Of a DNA stretch of 64,000 nt, positions 40,965 through 51,697 are shown one piece after another. Source of the stretch: Sphingomonas sp. (lineage in GTDB: Bacteria; Pseudomonadota; Alphaproteobacteria; Sphingomonadales; Sphingomonadaceae); NCBI GenBank assembly GCA_021732445.1, contig JAKFUZ010000003.1:1-64000 (forward strand). The letters are read 5' to 3'. The notes beneath the pieces are model-generated. The model saw nothing but the letters and a program-made list of their open reading frames with translations, was not told where the DNA came from and did no database searches. A program made the position numbers and the translations under genes. Within the stretch, counting starts at the first letter, position 1. Every line of letters begins with the position of its first letter.

Positions 40965-42046
40965 CCGGCCGGATTGCCGAGCAGCGCGGCATTGTCGGCG
41001 CCGGGCTCGGGTGCCGGGCGGGGTACTGGCGCAGGCGTTCCAGAAAAGCGCGGTGCAGGCGCCGGCTGGAGCGCGCCGCCGACTGTGATGAATGTTTCGC
41101 GTGCGGCGTTGTGGGGATGGGCCGGCGCTTCGTGCATCGACAGCACCGGGGCAAAGCAGATGTCGGTCCCCTCCATCACGGCGCACCATGCCTCGCGCGA
41201 CTTTTGCCCAAAAATTGCGGCGAGTTTTGCCTTCAGCGCTGGCCATTGGGCGCGGTCATGCTGGGCGTCGAAATCGGCATCGTCGGTGACGCCGGCGGCA
41301 GCGCGCAACCGCGCGTAAAATTGCGGCTCGATGGCCCCAACCGAAATCCATTTGCCGTCGGCGCATTCATAAGTGTCGTAAAAGGGCGCCGCGCCGTCGA
41401 GCAGGTTCTGCCCGTGCGCATCGCGGTTGATGCCCGCCGCCAGCATATGCCAGCTCATGCCCGCGAGCAGCGCCGACCCGTCGGTCATCGCCGCGTCTAT
41501 TACCTGCCCGCCCGCGCCGCTTTTTACCGCGAGCAGCCCGGCGAGCAGCCCAAAGGCAAGCATCATCGCGCCGCCGCCGAAATCGCCGACATAGTTGACC
41601 GGGGGCACGGGCCGCTCGCCCGCGCGGCCGATGGTGTGCAGCACGCCCGACAGCGCGATGTAGTTGATGTCGTGCCCGGCCGCCTGTGCCAGCGGGCCAT
41701 ATTGGCCCCAGCCCGTCATGCGGCCATAAACGAGCCTGGGGTTGGCCGCGAGCAGCACGTCAGGCCCAAGCCCCAGCCGCTCCATCACGCCCGGCCGGAA
41801 GCCCTCGATCAACGCGTCGGCCTGCGCACAGAGCGCGCGCGCGGCCGCCACGCCGCCTGGCGTTTTCATGTCGAGCACCACCGAGCGGCGGTTGCGCGAC
41901 AGGGCGTCGCGCGGATCAAGCCGGGCGCCGGGGCGGTCGACGCGGATCACCTCGGCGCCGTGATCCGCCAGCATCATTGCGCAAAACGGCCCCGGCCCGA
42001 TGCCGGCAAATTCAATGATGCGGATTCCCGATAACGCGCCGGCCAT
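40961..42046 (-). CDS. CaiB/BaiF CoA-transferase family protein (alpha-methylacyl-CoA racemase-like)
   Basis: [85 protein letters not shown]. Confidence 0.95.
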   Translation of the reverse strand: MAGALSGIRIIEFAGIGPGPFCAMMLADHGAEVIRVDRPGARLDPRDALSRNRRSVVLDMKTPGGVAAARALCAQADALIEGFRPGVMERLGLGPDVLLAANPRLVYGRMTGWGQYGPLAQAAGHDINYIALSGVLHTIGRAGERPVPPVNYVGDFGGGAMMLAFGLLAGLLAVKSGAGGQVIDAAMTDGSALLAGMSWHMLAAGINRDAHGQNLLDGAAPFYDTYECADGKWISVGAIEPQFYARLRAAAGVTDDADFDAQHDRAQWPALKAKLAAIFGQKSREAWCAVMEGTDICFAPVLSMHEAPAHPHNAARETFITVGGALQPAPAPRFSGTPAPVPRPAPEPGADNAALLGNPAG

Positions 42047-42206
42047 GCTCGTTCCTTTGCTCCCCTGCGCGCGGCGTTGGCGCGGCTTTGCAGCGAATAG
42101 GCCATTGTGGCGCCATATCTCCAGCCCCTGAATTTTTTGCGCCCGGGCTTGGTTCCGCGGCCGCTGCCCCGTACACTCGTGCCTCATCCCTTGCCGGAGA
42201 CGCTGC

Positions 42207-42668
42207 GTGGCCACCGAATTTCTTCTGAACGGCGCGAAAACGCGCTTTGACGGCGATGCTGAAACCCCGCTGCTATGGGTGCTGCGCGACCATCTGCACC
42301 TCACCGGTACCAAATATGGCTGCGGCATTGCGCAGTGCGGTGCCTGCACGGTTCATCTCGATGGCAAGAACCGCCGCTCCTGCGTGACGCCCGTGGCAAT
42401 GGTCGCCGGCCGATCGGTCACGACGATTGAGGGGAGCAGGGGCAAGGTCGCCGATGCGGTCAAAGCGGCATGGGTGGCAATCGACGTGCCGCAATGCGGG
42501 TTTTGCCAGTCGGGCCAGGTGATGTCGGCAATCGGCCTGCTCGCTGCCAAACCCCGGCCGAGCGACGACGATATCGACCAGGCGATGGCCGGCAATATCT
42601 GCCGCTGCGCAAGCTATGTCCGCATTCGGCAGGCGATCAAGGACGCGGCCGGGAAGATCTCGGCATGA
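42207..42668 (+). CDS. (2Fe-2S)-binding small subunit of molybdopterin hydroxylase (isoquinoline-1-oxidoreductase alpha-like)
   Basis: [69 protein letters not shown]. Confidence 0.96.
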   Translation: MATEFLLNGAKTRFDGDAETPLLWVLRDHLHLTGTKYGCGIAQCGACTVHLDGKNRRSCVTPVAMVAGRSVTTIEGSRGKVADAVKAAWVAIDVPQCGFCQSGQVMSAIGLLAAKPRPSDDDIDQAMAGNICRCASYVRIRQAIKDAAGKISA

Positions 42669-44806
42669 GCGCGCCTGGAACCGCGCCCAATGCCCCGCGC
42701 GCCACCCGGCGCGAGGCAATCGCCGGGTCGGGCCTCGTCATCGGCCTGGCGCTGCCCTTTGGGAGAGCGGCGGCCGGGCTTCCCGCCGGTCCGCTACAGC
42801 CCAATGCGTTTGTGCGCATCACGCCTGACAATCTCGTTACCGTGCTCATCAAGCATGTCGAGTTCGGGCAGGGACCGGCAACGGGCCTCACCACCATTGT
42901 CGCCGATGAACTCGATGCCGACTGGGCGCAGATGCGGATGGAATTTTCCCCCGCCAACGACGCGCTCTACAAGAACCTGTTTTTCGGCACCATGGGCACC
43001 GGCGGCTCAACCGCCATGGCCAATAGCTGGATGCAGTTGCGCCATGCCGGGGCGGCGGCGCGCGCGATGCTGGTTGCGGCTGCCGCCAAGCGCTGGGGCG
43101 TAGCTGCGGCCGAGATCAAGGTGTCGAAAGGCGTGGTCAGTCATGGCCGTCGCCGGGCCAGCTTCGGCGCGCTCGTGGCCGATGCCCGGTCGATGCCGGT
43201 GCCTGACAAACCCGCGCTTAAATCACCTGACCAGTTCACGCTGATCGGCACCGACGTTCCGCGCGTTGACAGCGTTGCCAAATCCAGCGGCACAGCAATG
43301 TTCGCGATGGACGTGGCGCGCCCCGGCATGGTCACCGCTGTCATCGCCCACCCGCCAGCTTTCGGCGCAACGCTTGGCGCCGTGGACGACAGCGCTGCGA
43401 TGGCGGTGCCCGGCGTGCTTGCGGTAAAGACCGTGCCGCAGGGTGTGGCGGTCTATGCCCGCGACACCTTTGCCGCGATGAAGGGCCGCGCCGCGCTCAG
43501 GCCGGTGTGGGACATGGCCAAGGCCGAAACCCGGTCCAGCGACGCGTTCTTCAAAAGCTATGCCGAGGCGACAAAAGCACCTGGTGTCGAGACCAAAAAG
43601 GTGGGCGACGTTGGCGCAGCATTGGCCGGGGCCGCAAAAACGCTGGAGGCCGTCTATTATTTCCCCTTCCTTGCCCATGCGCCGATGGAGCCGCTCGATG
43701 CGGTGATCGAGCCGGTTGAAGGCGGCGGGTATGATATCTGGATGGGCAGCCAGTTCCAGGTCGGTGAAGTCACCGCCATGGCCAAGGTGCTGGGCGTGCC
43801 GATGGGCAAGATGCGGCTACGCCAGCTTTATGCCGGCGGCAGCTTTGGCCGCCGTGCGCAGCCCGATTCGGGCTTTGCCACCGAAGCCGCCGCCGTCGCC
43901 AAAGCCTATGGCGCCGCCGTCCCCGTCAAGCATATGTGGACGCGCGAGAACGACATTCGTGGCGGGCGCTACCGGCCCATCACCGTGCACCGGCTCGCCG
44001 GCGGGCTCGATGCGGCGGGCAATATTGTGGCGTGGGACCAGCGCGTCGCCTGCCAGCCCTTTTCGCCCGGCAAGTCCGGCCAGATCGACGAGAGCATGCA
44101 TGAAGGCACCGGCCCGGATGATTACAGCTTCGCCAATGCGCGGGTTGGCGTGTCACCAATGGCCAATGGCGTGCCGACGCTGTGGTGGCGCTCGGTCGGC
44201 CATACCCACACAGCGTACGCCACCGAGGCGTTTCTAGACGAGTTGCTGGCCGCCGGCGGCAAGGATGCCGTGGCGGGCCGGCTCGCGCTGATGAAGGACG
44301 CGCGCTCCCGCGCCGTGGTGATGCGGGTCGCCGAGCTGGCCAAATGGGGGCGCACATTGCCGGGTGACCGGGCGCTGGGCATGGCGTTCCACAAGAGTTT
44401 TGGCACCCGTGTGGCGCAAATTGCCGAGCTTTCGAAAGGGCCAGACGGCCTGCCAAAGGTGCACAAGGTTTGGGTCGCGGTGGATTGTGGCACGCCCATC
44501 AACCCCAACATCATCCGCGCGCAGATGGAAGGCGGCATTGGCTATGGGCTTGGCCATGCGCTTTATGCCGAGCTGGTGCTGGGAGAGGGGGGGCATGTCG
44601 CGCAAGGCAATTTTGATACCTATCGGTCGCTGCGCATCCATGAAATGCCCGATGTGGAAGTGAGCATCATCGCCTCCACCGCCAGCCCTTCGGGCGTTGG
44701 CGAGCCGGGGTTGCCGCCGATTGCCCCCGCGGTTGCCAATGCCTGGCGGACGCTCACCGGAAAATCAGTCAGGCGGCTGCCCTTTGTGCATGGTGACAAC
44801 GCATGA
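42665..44806 (+). CDS. Xanthine dehydrogenase-family molybdopterin-binding large subunit (isoquinoline-1-oxidoreductase beta-like)
   Basis: Tat-like N-term [93 protein letters not shown]. Confidence 0.95.
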   Translation: MSAPGTAPNAPRATRREAIAGSGLVIGLALPFGRAAAGLPAGPLQPNAFVRITPDNLVTVLIKHVEFGQGPATGLTTIVADELDADWAQMRMEFSPANDALYKNLFFGTMGTGGSTAMANSWMQLRHAGAAARAMLVAAAAKRWGVAAAEIKVSKGVVSHGRRRASFGALVADARSMPVPDKPALKSPDQFTLIGTDVPRVDSVAKSSGTAMFAMDVARPGMVTAVIAHPPAFGATLGAVDDSAAMAVPGVLAVKTVPQGVAVYARDTFAAMKGRAALRPVWDMAKAETRSSDAFFKSYAEATKAPGVETKKVGDVGAALAGAAKTLEAVYYFPFLAHAPMEPLDAVIEPVEGGGYDIWMGSQFQVGEVTAMAKVLGVPMGKMRLRQLYAGGSFGRRAQPDSGFATEAAAVAKAYGAAVPVKHMWTRENDIRGGRYRPITVHRLAGGLDAAGNIVAWDQRVACQPFSPGKSGQIDESMHEGTGPDDYSFANARVGVSPMANGVPTLWWRSVGHTHTAYATEAFLDELLAAGGKDAVAGRLALMKDARSRAVVMRVAELAKWGRTLPGDRALGMAFHKSFGTRVAQIAELSKGPDGLPKVHKVWVAVDCGTPINPNIIRAQMEGGIGYGLGHALYAELVLGEGGHVAQGNFDTYRSLRIHEMPDVEVSIIASTASPSGVGEPGLPPIAPAVANAWRTLTGKSVRRLPFVHGDNA

Positions 44807-45423
44807 GGACGGCGATGTGGAGCGCGCTTGCGCTGGGCACCGCAGTAGTTCTGCTGCCAATTGCGGTGGTCGGGCGCGGCGCGGATCGTCAAGCCGATAG
44901 CGGCGCCGGGGCCATTGCCGCGACCGCTGGTCCCGAAGCGCGGTCAGTCGCGCTTTTCGTGGAACTGGGCAAGGTCATCCAGCACCCGCGCTGCCTCAAC
45001 TGCCACCCGCGCGCCGACCGGCCGCTCCAGGGCGAAGCAGGCGCGCCGCACCTGCCGCCGGTGGTGCGTGGCGCCACCGGGCACGGGGCGGCAGGTCTGG
45101 AATGCGCGACCTGCCACAGCGACGCCAATGTCGCATTTGCCAATGGTGAAGGCAGCATTCCCGGCGCGCCCGACTGGCACCTGGCGCCCGCCAGCATGGC
45201 GTGGGAGGGCAAGTCGCTTGGCGACATTTGCCGGCAGATCAGGGACCCGGCACGCAATGGCGGCAAAAGCCTTGCCGCGCTTGTCGACCATAACAGCCAT
45301 GACGCGCTGATCGCCTGGGGCTGGGCGCCCGGCAAGGGCCGCGCGGCCGTTCCGGGCTCGCAGGCTGCCTTTGGCGCGCTCACCCGAGCGTGGGTCGAAA
45401 GCGGCGCGCACTGCCCGGCATGA
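44803..45423 (+). CDS. Secreted c-type cytochrome-like protein associated with the molybdopterin hydroxylase
   Basis: Signal-like N-term; two CxxCH heme motifs (CLNCH, CATCH); ATGA overlap with the upstream gene. Confidence 0.88.
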   Translation: MRTAMWSALALGTAVVLLPIAVVGRGADRQADSGAGAIAATAGPEARSVALFVELGKVIQHPRCLNCHPRADRPLQGEAGAPHLPPVVRGATGHGAAGLECATCHSDANVAFANGEGSIPGAPDWHLAPASMAWEGKSLGDICRQIRDPARNGGKSLAALVDHNSHDALIAWGWAPGKGRAAVPGSQAAFGALTRAWVESGAHCPA

Positions 45424-46328
45424 CCCGCTCTTTTGAAACCATTACGCTTGGCGTTGACGGCAACGGCATCGCGACCGTCACGCTCAACCGGCCCGATCGG
45501 ATGAACGCGTTTACCGGGCAAATGATGGCCGAGCTGGTCGCGGCTTTCGACCTCACCGACACTGACGATGCGGTTCGCGCCGTCATCGTTACGGGGGCGG
45601 GTCGCGCGTTTTGCGCTGGCGCTGATCTGGCGGCGGGCGGCGCCACCTTTGATTATGCCAAACGTGGCGACAAGCCCGGAGGCTCGCCTGTCCGCCCCGA
45701 TGGCAGCGTGGACCTGAGCCATGAGGGCGTGCGCGATACCGGCGGCCGGCTGACCTTGCGGATATTCCAGTCGCTGAAACCCGTGATCGGCGCCATCAGC
45801 GGCGCCGCCGTCGGTATCGGCGCGACCATGCAACTCGCAATGGACGCCCGGCTGGCCAGTGACACTGCCCGGTTCGGCTTTGTGTTTGCCCGGCGCGGCA
45901 TTGTGCCCGAGGCCGCCTCAAGCTGGTTCCTTCCGCGCCTCGTTGGCATTTCGACCGCGCTTGAATGGTGCTATTCCGGCCGGGTGTTCGGCGCCGACGA
46001 AGCGCTTGCCGCAGGACTTGTGCGCAGTGTGCACGCAGGCGATGATCTGCTCCCCGCCGCCCATGCGCTCGCGCAGCAGATGACAGCGGAAAGCGCGCCC
46101 GTTTCGGTGGCGCTCACCCGGCAAATGCTGTGGACGATGCTGGGTGCGGCCCACCCGATGGACGCCCACCGCATCGACAGCCGCGGTGTGTGGGTGCGCG
46201 GGGCAAGCGACGATGCGCGCGAGGGCGTTGCCTCGTTCCTCGAAAAGCGCCCCGCCCGTTTCACCGACAGCGTGTCAGCGGCCTGGCCTGGCCTGGCCGA
46301 CTGGTTCGACGCCCCCGATTACCGTTGA
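45420..46328 (+). CDS. Enoyl-CoA hydratase/isomerase (crotonase) family
   Basis: [73 protein letters not shown]; overlaps preceding stop by 4 nt. Confidence 0.94.
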   Translation: MTRSFETITLGVDGNGIATVTLNRPDRMNAFTGQMMAELVAAFDLTDTDDAVRAVIVTGAGRAFCAGADLAAGGATFDYAKRGDKPGGSPVRPDGSVDLSHEGVRDTGGRLTLRIFQSLKPVIGAISGAAVGIGATMQLAMDARLASDTARFGFVFARRGIVPEAASSWFLPRLVGISTALEWCYSGRVFGADEALAAGLVRSVHAGDDLLPAAHALAQQMTAESAPVSVALTRQMLWTMLGAAHPMDAHRIDSRGVWVRGASDDAREGVASFLEKRPARFTDSVSAAWPGLADWFDAPDYR

Positions 46329-47086
46329 ACAGGCGCTTGCGCGCGCGCGACCTGAAACCCGGCGAACGACTGGCTTACCGGCATCAGCTCCAGCCGATTG
46401 ATGTTGAGGTGCGGCGGGAGCGAGGCTACCCACAGCATCGTCGCGGCAATGTCTTCCGCCGTCATCGGGTGCGCGCCGCCATATAGCGCGTCGGATGCCT
46501 GCTGGTTGCCGCCGGTGCGCACCAGCGTGAATTCCGTCTCGACCATGCCCGGCTCAATCGACGTAACGCGCACGCCCTTGCCGTGCAGATCGGCGCGCAG
46601 CCCAAGCGAGAATTGCTCGACAAAGGCCTTGGTGCCGCCATAGACATTGCCGCCGGGATAGGGGTAGGTCGCGGCCACGGACGACAGGTTGATGATAGCC
46701 CCCGTGCGCGCGATGAGGCCCGGCAGCAGCCTTGCGGTCAGCGAGACCAGCGCGGTCACGTTGGTGTCGATCATCACCTTCCACTGCGCGACATCTGCCT
46801 GGTCGGCCGGCGCCGTGCCCAGTGCCAGCCCGGCATTGTTGATGAGCAGATCAATATCGGCGAATGCAGGCGGAAGGGCTGCGAGTGCGGCCTCGCGCGC
46901 GGGCTCGTCCCGCACGTCGAAGCAGGCGCCGTGCACCTTGCCGGCACCCAGCGATGCGACCAGCGCTGCCAGCCGCTCCTGCCGCCGGCCAGTTGCGATC
47001 ACGCGCCAGCCCGCGCCGGCAAACGCCTGTGCGGCGGCTGCACCGATGCCGGCGGTTGCGCCGGTGATGAGAACCGTCTTTGCCAT
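46319..47086 (-). CDS. SDR family oxidoreductase (YdfG-like)
   Basis: VLITGATAGIGAAAAQAFAGAGWRVIATGRR, LLINNAGLALG, NVYGGTKAFVEQFSLGLRADL. Confidence 0.95.
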   Translation of the reverse strand: MAKTVLITGATAGIGAAAAQAFAGAGWRVIATGRRQERLAALVASLGAGKVHGACFDVRDEPAREAALAALPPAFADIDLLINNAGLALGTAPADQADVAQWKVMIDTNVTALVSLTARLLPGLIARTGAIINLSSVAATYPYPGGNVYGGTKAFVEQFSLGLRADLHGKGVRVTSIEPGMVETEFTLVRTGGNQQASDALYGGAHPMTAEDIAATMLWVASLPPHLNINRLELMPVSQSFAGFQVARAQAPVQR

Positions 47087-47226
47087 GTGCCAATGTCCCC
47101 TTATTTTGCGAGGCGCGATCTATAGCCGGCCGGCGCCCGGAAGAAACTGCGTTGATCGGCAGCGACGTTCATCGCATGACGCGCGAGGCGGCGCATTGCC
47201 TGCCCCCGCCGCTGGAGCAACCACGT

Positions 47227-47859
47227 ATGAAACTCCATGGTTATTTCCGCAGCGCTGCCTCGTGGCGGGTGCGGATTGCGTTCAATCTCAAGGGCTTGGC
47301 CGCGAACCACGTGCCGCATAACCTGCGCGATGGCGAGCAGCACGATGCCGCTTTTCGGGCGCTGAACCCGCAAGGCTATGTACCCGCGCTTGAGCTGGAG
47401 GATGGCACGATCCTCACCCAGTCGCTTGCGATCATCGAATGGCTTGACGAGACGGTGCCCGCCCCGCCTTTGCTGCCCGCCGATCCGCTGGCGCGCGCCA
47501 GGGCACGGGGTTTTGCGCAGGTGCTGGCCGCCGATACTCATCCCCTGCAGAATCTGAAGGTGCTGAACGCGTGGCGCAGCGCCGGGCAAAGTGAAGCGCA
47601 GGTTATGGCCTGGGCCGCGCAGGTCAATGCAAGCGGCCTCGCGGCGTGCGAGGCGTTGCTCGCCGGGCGCGCCGACCGCTTCTGCTTTGGCGCCGCACCG
47701 GGCCTTGCTGATATCTGCCTGGTGCCGCAACTGGGCAATGCCCGCCGGTTCGGCGTCGATGTAAGCGCCTTTCCCAGGCTGCTTGCCGTTGAGGCGGCGT
47801 GCAACGCGCTTGCCGCTTTTGCGGCGGCCGTGCCCGGCGAGCAGGCAGACGCGGTGTGA
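47227..47859 (+). CDS. maiA: Maleylacetoacetate isomerase (zeta-class GST)
   Basis: LHGYFRSAASWRVRIAFNLKGL, NPQGYVPALELEDGTILTQSLAIIEWLDE, CFGAAPGLADICLVPQLGNARRFGVD. Confidence 0.93.
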   Translation: MKLHGYFRSAASWRVRIAFNLKGLAANHVPHNLRDGEQHDAAFRALNPQGYVPALELEDGTILTQSLAIIEWLDETVPAPPLLPADPLARARARGFAQVLAADTHPLQNLKVLNAWRSAGQSEAQVMAWAAQVNASGLAACEALLAGRADRFCFGAAPGLADICLVPQLGNARRFGVDVSAFPRLLAVEAACNALAAFAAAVPGEQADAV

Positions 47860-47878
47860 TATCGCCGGCGAGCGCCGC

Positions 47879-49036
47879 TTATCGCCTGGGGGTGTAAGAC
47901 CTGCCCAGAAAGGAGAACGCTGGCAATGCCTCATGCCGCTTCAGGTCGAACCAGGCGGCATTCTCCCAGTTGGACCCAGTGCCCCACCGCGTCTTGCACC
48001 CGGTCGATACCCAGGCCGGCTCCCAATAAACGATGCCGATGCCGCCATTGTCCGCGGTCGTCTGCGTAAGGTCGGTCAGATAGGCAAGCTGGCCCTGAGG
48101 CGTTGCTGGATAACCGGGGACAAGCGTGTCGGCGCCCAGCAGATTGGGGGAGGCGTCTGCGCCGTCGGTGGTGAAGGGATAGGCCGTCTCGACCACCACG
48201 ATATCGGCGCCAAAGCGGCGCCTGGCCACGCGGATTGTCTCACCAAGCTCGGCGATGCTGCGCGTTGACCATTTGCGGTAATAGCTGATGCCGATCAGGT
48301 CAAAATCGGTGACGCCCGCAGAGCGCGCGGCCGCAAACCACCCGAGTACATTTTCGGGCTGCGCAATGTGGAGCATCACCCGCGGCGCACGGCCCTTTTG
48401 CCGCCCGGCCTCGCGCACCGCCGCAATTCCTGCGTTGAACAGCGCGGCATTGCGTGTCCAGTTGATCGGCCTGTCGGATTTACCGGCCATCAGCTCGCCA
48501 TTGGTTTCGTTGCCGACCTGCACCCAGTCGGGCATCAGCCCTTGGGCGTCGAGCGCCATCAGCGTGTCGCGGGTGAAATCGTGCAGCGCCCTGGCCTGCG
48601 CATCCGGCGCAAGCCCAGCCCAGGCGGCGGGCACGATCTGTTTGTCGCCATCTGCCCAATCGTCGGAATAATGAAAGTCGAGCAACGTCTTGAAGCCGGC
48701 CGCCTTGGCGCGCCGCAGCGTTTTGGTGACATCGGCCAGGCCGCTATAGCGTGTCCAGTCGGGGTTGTTCCACAACCTCACCCGCACGATGTTGCCGCCT
48801 TGAGCGCGCATATACGCAAACGGATCGACGCGCTTGCCGCGCGCGCGGAACACGGCGCCGCAATCTTCCATCTCGTTCACATAAGAAAGGTCAGCCCCCA
48901 GAAACAGGCCATTGGCCGTGCTGAGCGAAGCAGGATCGCGCGTCGGCGCCGCAGCGCCGAGCAGCAGCGGTGCGAGGATCAGCCACGCAGCGCGGCGCGG
49001 GGTGTTGCTGCGGGTGATCATTTGGCCATCCTCCAT
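47879..49036 (-). CDS. Glycoside hydrolase family 53 (arabinogalactan endo-beta-1,4-galactanase)
   Basis: GADLSYVNEMEDCGAVFRARGKRVDPFAYMRAQGGNIVRVRLWNNPDWT, LLDFHYSDDWADG, VQVGNETNGELM, GIVYWEPAWV. Confidence 0.94.
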   Translation of the reverse strand: MEDGQMITRSNTPRRAAWLILAPLLLGAAAPTRDPASLSTANGLFLGADLSYVNEMEDCGAVFRARGKRVDPFAYMRAQGGNIVRVRLWNNPDWTRYSGLADVTKTLRRAKAAGFKTLLDFHYSDDWADGDKQIVPAAWAGLAPDAQARALHDFTRDTLMALDAQGLMPDWVQVGNETNGELMAGKSDRPINWTRNAALFNAGIAAVREAGRQKGRAPRVMLHIAQPENVLGWFAAARSAGVTDFDLIGISYYRKWSTRSIAELGETIRVARRRFGADIVVVETAYPFTTDGADASPNLLGADTLVPGYPATPQGQLAYLTDLTQTTADNGGIGIVYWEPAWVSTGCKTRWGTGSNWENAAWFDLKRHEALPAFSFLGRSYTPRR

Positions 49037-49039
49037 GAC

Positions 49040-51529
49040 TCAGGTAGCGGTGAGCAGCAGCCGCGCCGGGCGGGACGCGGCACCGCGAACCGCCACACCG
49101 ATCGCGCCGGGCCCGCTTGCCTGCACCAGCAACTGCGCCAGGCCGTTGAACAATTGCCCGTGATCGCGCGCAAGATTGCGGCTCAGCGGGTCGCCATTGC
49201 CGATGCCGATGACGCGGCCTGGCCCGGTGAGCACCACCTCGAACGCGGTATCGGCCACGGGCACTGCGCGCGCGCCAGCATCCAGCGCGGACACGGTCAC
49301 CACGGCCACGTCCCGACCGTCGCCGGCAAAACGCGGCCGATCTGCCGCAAGCGCCAGCGCCACTGGCGCGCCCGTCGTCTCGCGCACGTCACGCGCAATT
49401 ACCCGGCCACCGCGATACCCGCGCGCCTCGATTCGCCCCGGCGCATAGGGAACCATCCAGGCGACATGGCGGTTGGGCGCGACCGCCTTTCGCCCGGCCG
49501 AGCGGCCATTGACGATAAGCTCCACCGCATCGGCATTGCTGTGCGCCCAAATTTCGATTGGCTGGCCTTCGCGGCCCGCCCAGTTCCAGTGCGGGAACAG
49601 ATGGACCAGCGGCTCATCGCGCCGCCACCACGCCTGATAATAATAGAAATTATCCTTGGGAAAGCCGCACAGATCGGCCACACCAAAATAGGATGAGACG
49701 CTTGGCCACTTGCCATAAGGCGTCGGCTCGCCGCGATAATCAAAGCCGGTCCAGATGAAGCCACCGGCGACATAGGGCGCGTCGGCGACGATCGACCACC
49801 ACGCCTCGGCCGTTGTCGCCCACCACGGGTGTTCGGTATCATAAGCGCGGACGATGTGGCGGGCGGCATCATTGGCATATTCGCCGCGGGTCGAAACGGT
49901 GGAGCCGGTTTCGGTGCCCATAATCGGCCGATCGGGAAATTTCTCGTGGAAGGCCGCCATTTTGCCGGTGCGATAATTGAAACCCACGACATCGACGACA
50001 AGGCTTGCGCCCAGCCCGAACCCGTTGTCAAAAGCCTGGGTGGTCGGCCGCGTGGCGTCCAGACGCTTTAACTCGCGGATCATTTCGGCAGAAATGCGCG
50101 CGCCCCGTGCGGTGCCCTGATGTGGCTCCTCATTGCCAACCGACCAGGCGATGATTGACGGGTGGTTGCGGTCGCGCCTCACGATCCGGCGGAGCTGGTC
50201 AATCGCCTGCGCCGATGTGGTGTTCAACCGCATCTCGTTGACCATCAGCATGCCGCGCGCATCGCACTCATCAAGCAGCGCAGCAGAGGGCGGGTTGTGC
50301 GCGCTACGCCAGGCATTAGCCCCCATCGCCTGCATCCGCCCGACGCGCCAGGCATCCAGCGCGGGTGGAATGGCCGCGCCCACGCCTGCATGGTCCTGAT
50401 GGTTGCACACGCCCTTCAGCTTGACCGGCTTGCCGTTGAGCAGGAAGCCGCGTTCGGCATCGAACATGACGGTACGAATACCGAAGGGCGTTTCGTGATG
50501 GTCGACCACGGCGCCATCGACCACCAGCTCGGCGACATGGGTGTAGAGCGCCGGCGCCTCGACCGACCACAGCGCCGCGCTGGCCAGCGTGAACGAAACG
50601 TCAATGCTGGCGCCTTCCTCTGCGGCAAGCCGCAGGGGGTGCTCGTCGGCCCGCGCGACGACATCGCCCGCCGGGCCGACCAGCCATTGCCGCAAAACGG
50701 GTGCGCGCGGTGCGAGCGCCGTGTTTACGACCTCGCACCGCGCGGTCACCGTCGCACCGGCCGCCTTGGGCGCGGCAATGATCTGGATACCCCAGGCGGG
50801 CACATGCACGGCATCGGCGACAATCAGGTGGACGTCGCGGTAGATGCCGGCGCCCTCATAGAACCAGCCTTCCCCAAGGCTTGCATCGACGCGAAGCGCC
50901 AGCAGATTGGGCTTGGCGTCGTCGTTCAGAAAATCGGTGATGTCGACGACAAAGGGCGCATAGCCCGATTCCTCGTGCGCCGCGATATAGCCGTTGACGA
51001 ACACCAGCGAATCGCGAAACACCCCGTCAAATTCCAGCCACGCGCGCTTGCCCGGCAGCGCGACCTCCGCTGGCAGAACGCGCCGATACCAGCCCACGCT
51101 GTTGTGCGGGAAATTGCGGCCAATTGCTTTGAAGCCGTGCGCGGCGGCCGCGTCATTCAGACCCTCGGGCAGGGTTTTGGAAGGTTCGGCAAAGGGCAGG
51201 TCAACCGCCCAGTCATGCGGCACGCGCACCGCCTGCCAGTCGCCTGTATCCAGATCAGCGCCCGCCGCTGTGGCGGTAAACGCGCCCTGCTTGGCAAAAG
51301 TGCGCTGGAACCGGCCAAAGCCAAAATCGCGTGCTTCGTCACTTGCATGGCCCAGATGGAACAGCCAGCCCTCGTCAAGCCGCAGTCGCCGGCGGGCAGA
51401 CCGTTCCAGGGGGAGCGACGCGGCGGCGGCCGGCGCCGCCATCCCGGCTGGCGCCAGCAGCGCGCCTGATGCCGCAACGCCAGCGGCAAGCGCGCCGCGC
51501 CGGGTAATATCCGCCCTGTCGCTTCCCAT
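49040..51529 (-). CDS. Glycoside hydrolase family 2 (beta-galactosidase-like), Tat-type signal
   Basis: DITRRGALAAGVAASGALL; VPHDWAVDLPF, LKGVCNHQDHAGVGAAIP, NAWRSAHNPPSAALLDECDARGMLMVNEMR, HPSIIAWSVGNEE, TETGS. Confidence 0.94.
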   Translation of the reverse strand: MGSDRADITRRGALAAGVAASGALLAPAGMAAPAAAASLPLERSARRRLRLDEGWLFHLGHASDEARDFGFGRFQRTFAKQGAFTATAAGADLDTGDWQAVRVPHDWAVDLPFAEPSKTLPEGLNDAAAAHGFKAIGRNFPHNSVGWYRRVLPAEVALPGKRAWLEFDGVFRDSLVFVNGYIAAHEESGYAPFVVDITDFLNDDAKPNLLALRVDASLGEGWFYEGAGIYRDVHLIVADAVHVPAWGIQIIAAPKAAGATVTARCEVVNTALAPRAPVLRQWLVGPAGDVVARADEHPLRLAAEEGASIDVSFTLASAALWSVEAPALYTHVAELVVDGAVVDHHETPFGIRTVMFDAERGFLLNGKPVKLKGVCNHQDHAGVGAAIPPALDAWRVGRMQAMGANAWRSAHNPPSAALLDECDARGMLMVNEMRLNTTSAQAIDQLRRIVRRDRNHPSIIAWSVGNEEPHQGTARGARISAEMIRELKRLDATRPTTQAFDNGFGLGASLVVDVVGFNYRTGKMAAFHEKFPDRPIMGTETGSTVSTRGEYANDAARHIVRAYDTEHPWWATTAEAWWSIVADAPYVAGGFIWTGFDYRGEPTPYGKWPSVSSYFGVADLCGFPKDNFYYYQAWWRRDEPLVHLFPHWNWAGREGQPIEIWAHSNADAVELIVNGRSAGRKAVAPNRHVAWMVPYAPGRIEARGYRGGRVIARDVRETTGAPVALALAADRPRFAGDGRDVAVVTVSALDAGARAVPVADTAFEVVLTGPGRVIGIGNGDPLSRNLARDHGQLFNGLAQLLVQASGPGAIGVAVRGAASRPARLLLTAT

Positions 51530-51697
51530 CGCCGCCCACTCCCAATGCTCTAATTATATTATCTATTAGCGGGTCGGTCGCACAGGGCAACCCGCCGCCG
51601 GCAGTCGGGCAGGGGCCAAAAGTGCATCATGCCCGCAGCGGCCGGCATTTTAACGTTAAAATACTTGTCCCGCGGCCTTGGCGACAGAGCCATAGCG

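Noticed and set aside
39801-41246. 481-aa ORF on the minus strand
   Set aside because: Overlaps the lactonase gene antisense and parts of neighbouring genes out of frame; no domain motifs.
48368-49696. 442-aa ORF on the plus strand
   Set aside because: Antisense to the GH53 and GH2 genes; shadow ORF.
50162-51469. 435-aa ORF on the plus strand
   Set aside because: Antisense to the GH2 gene; no motif support.
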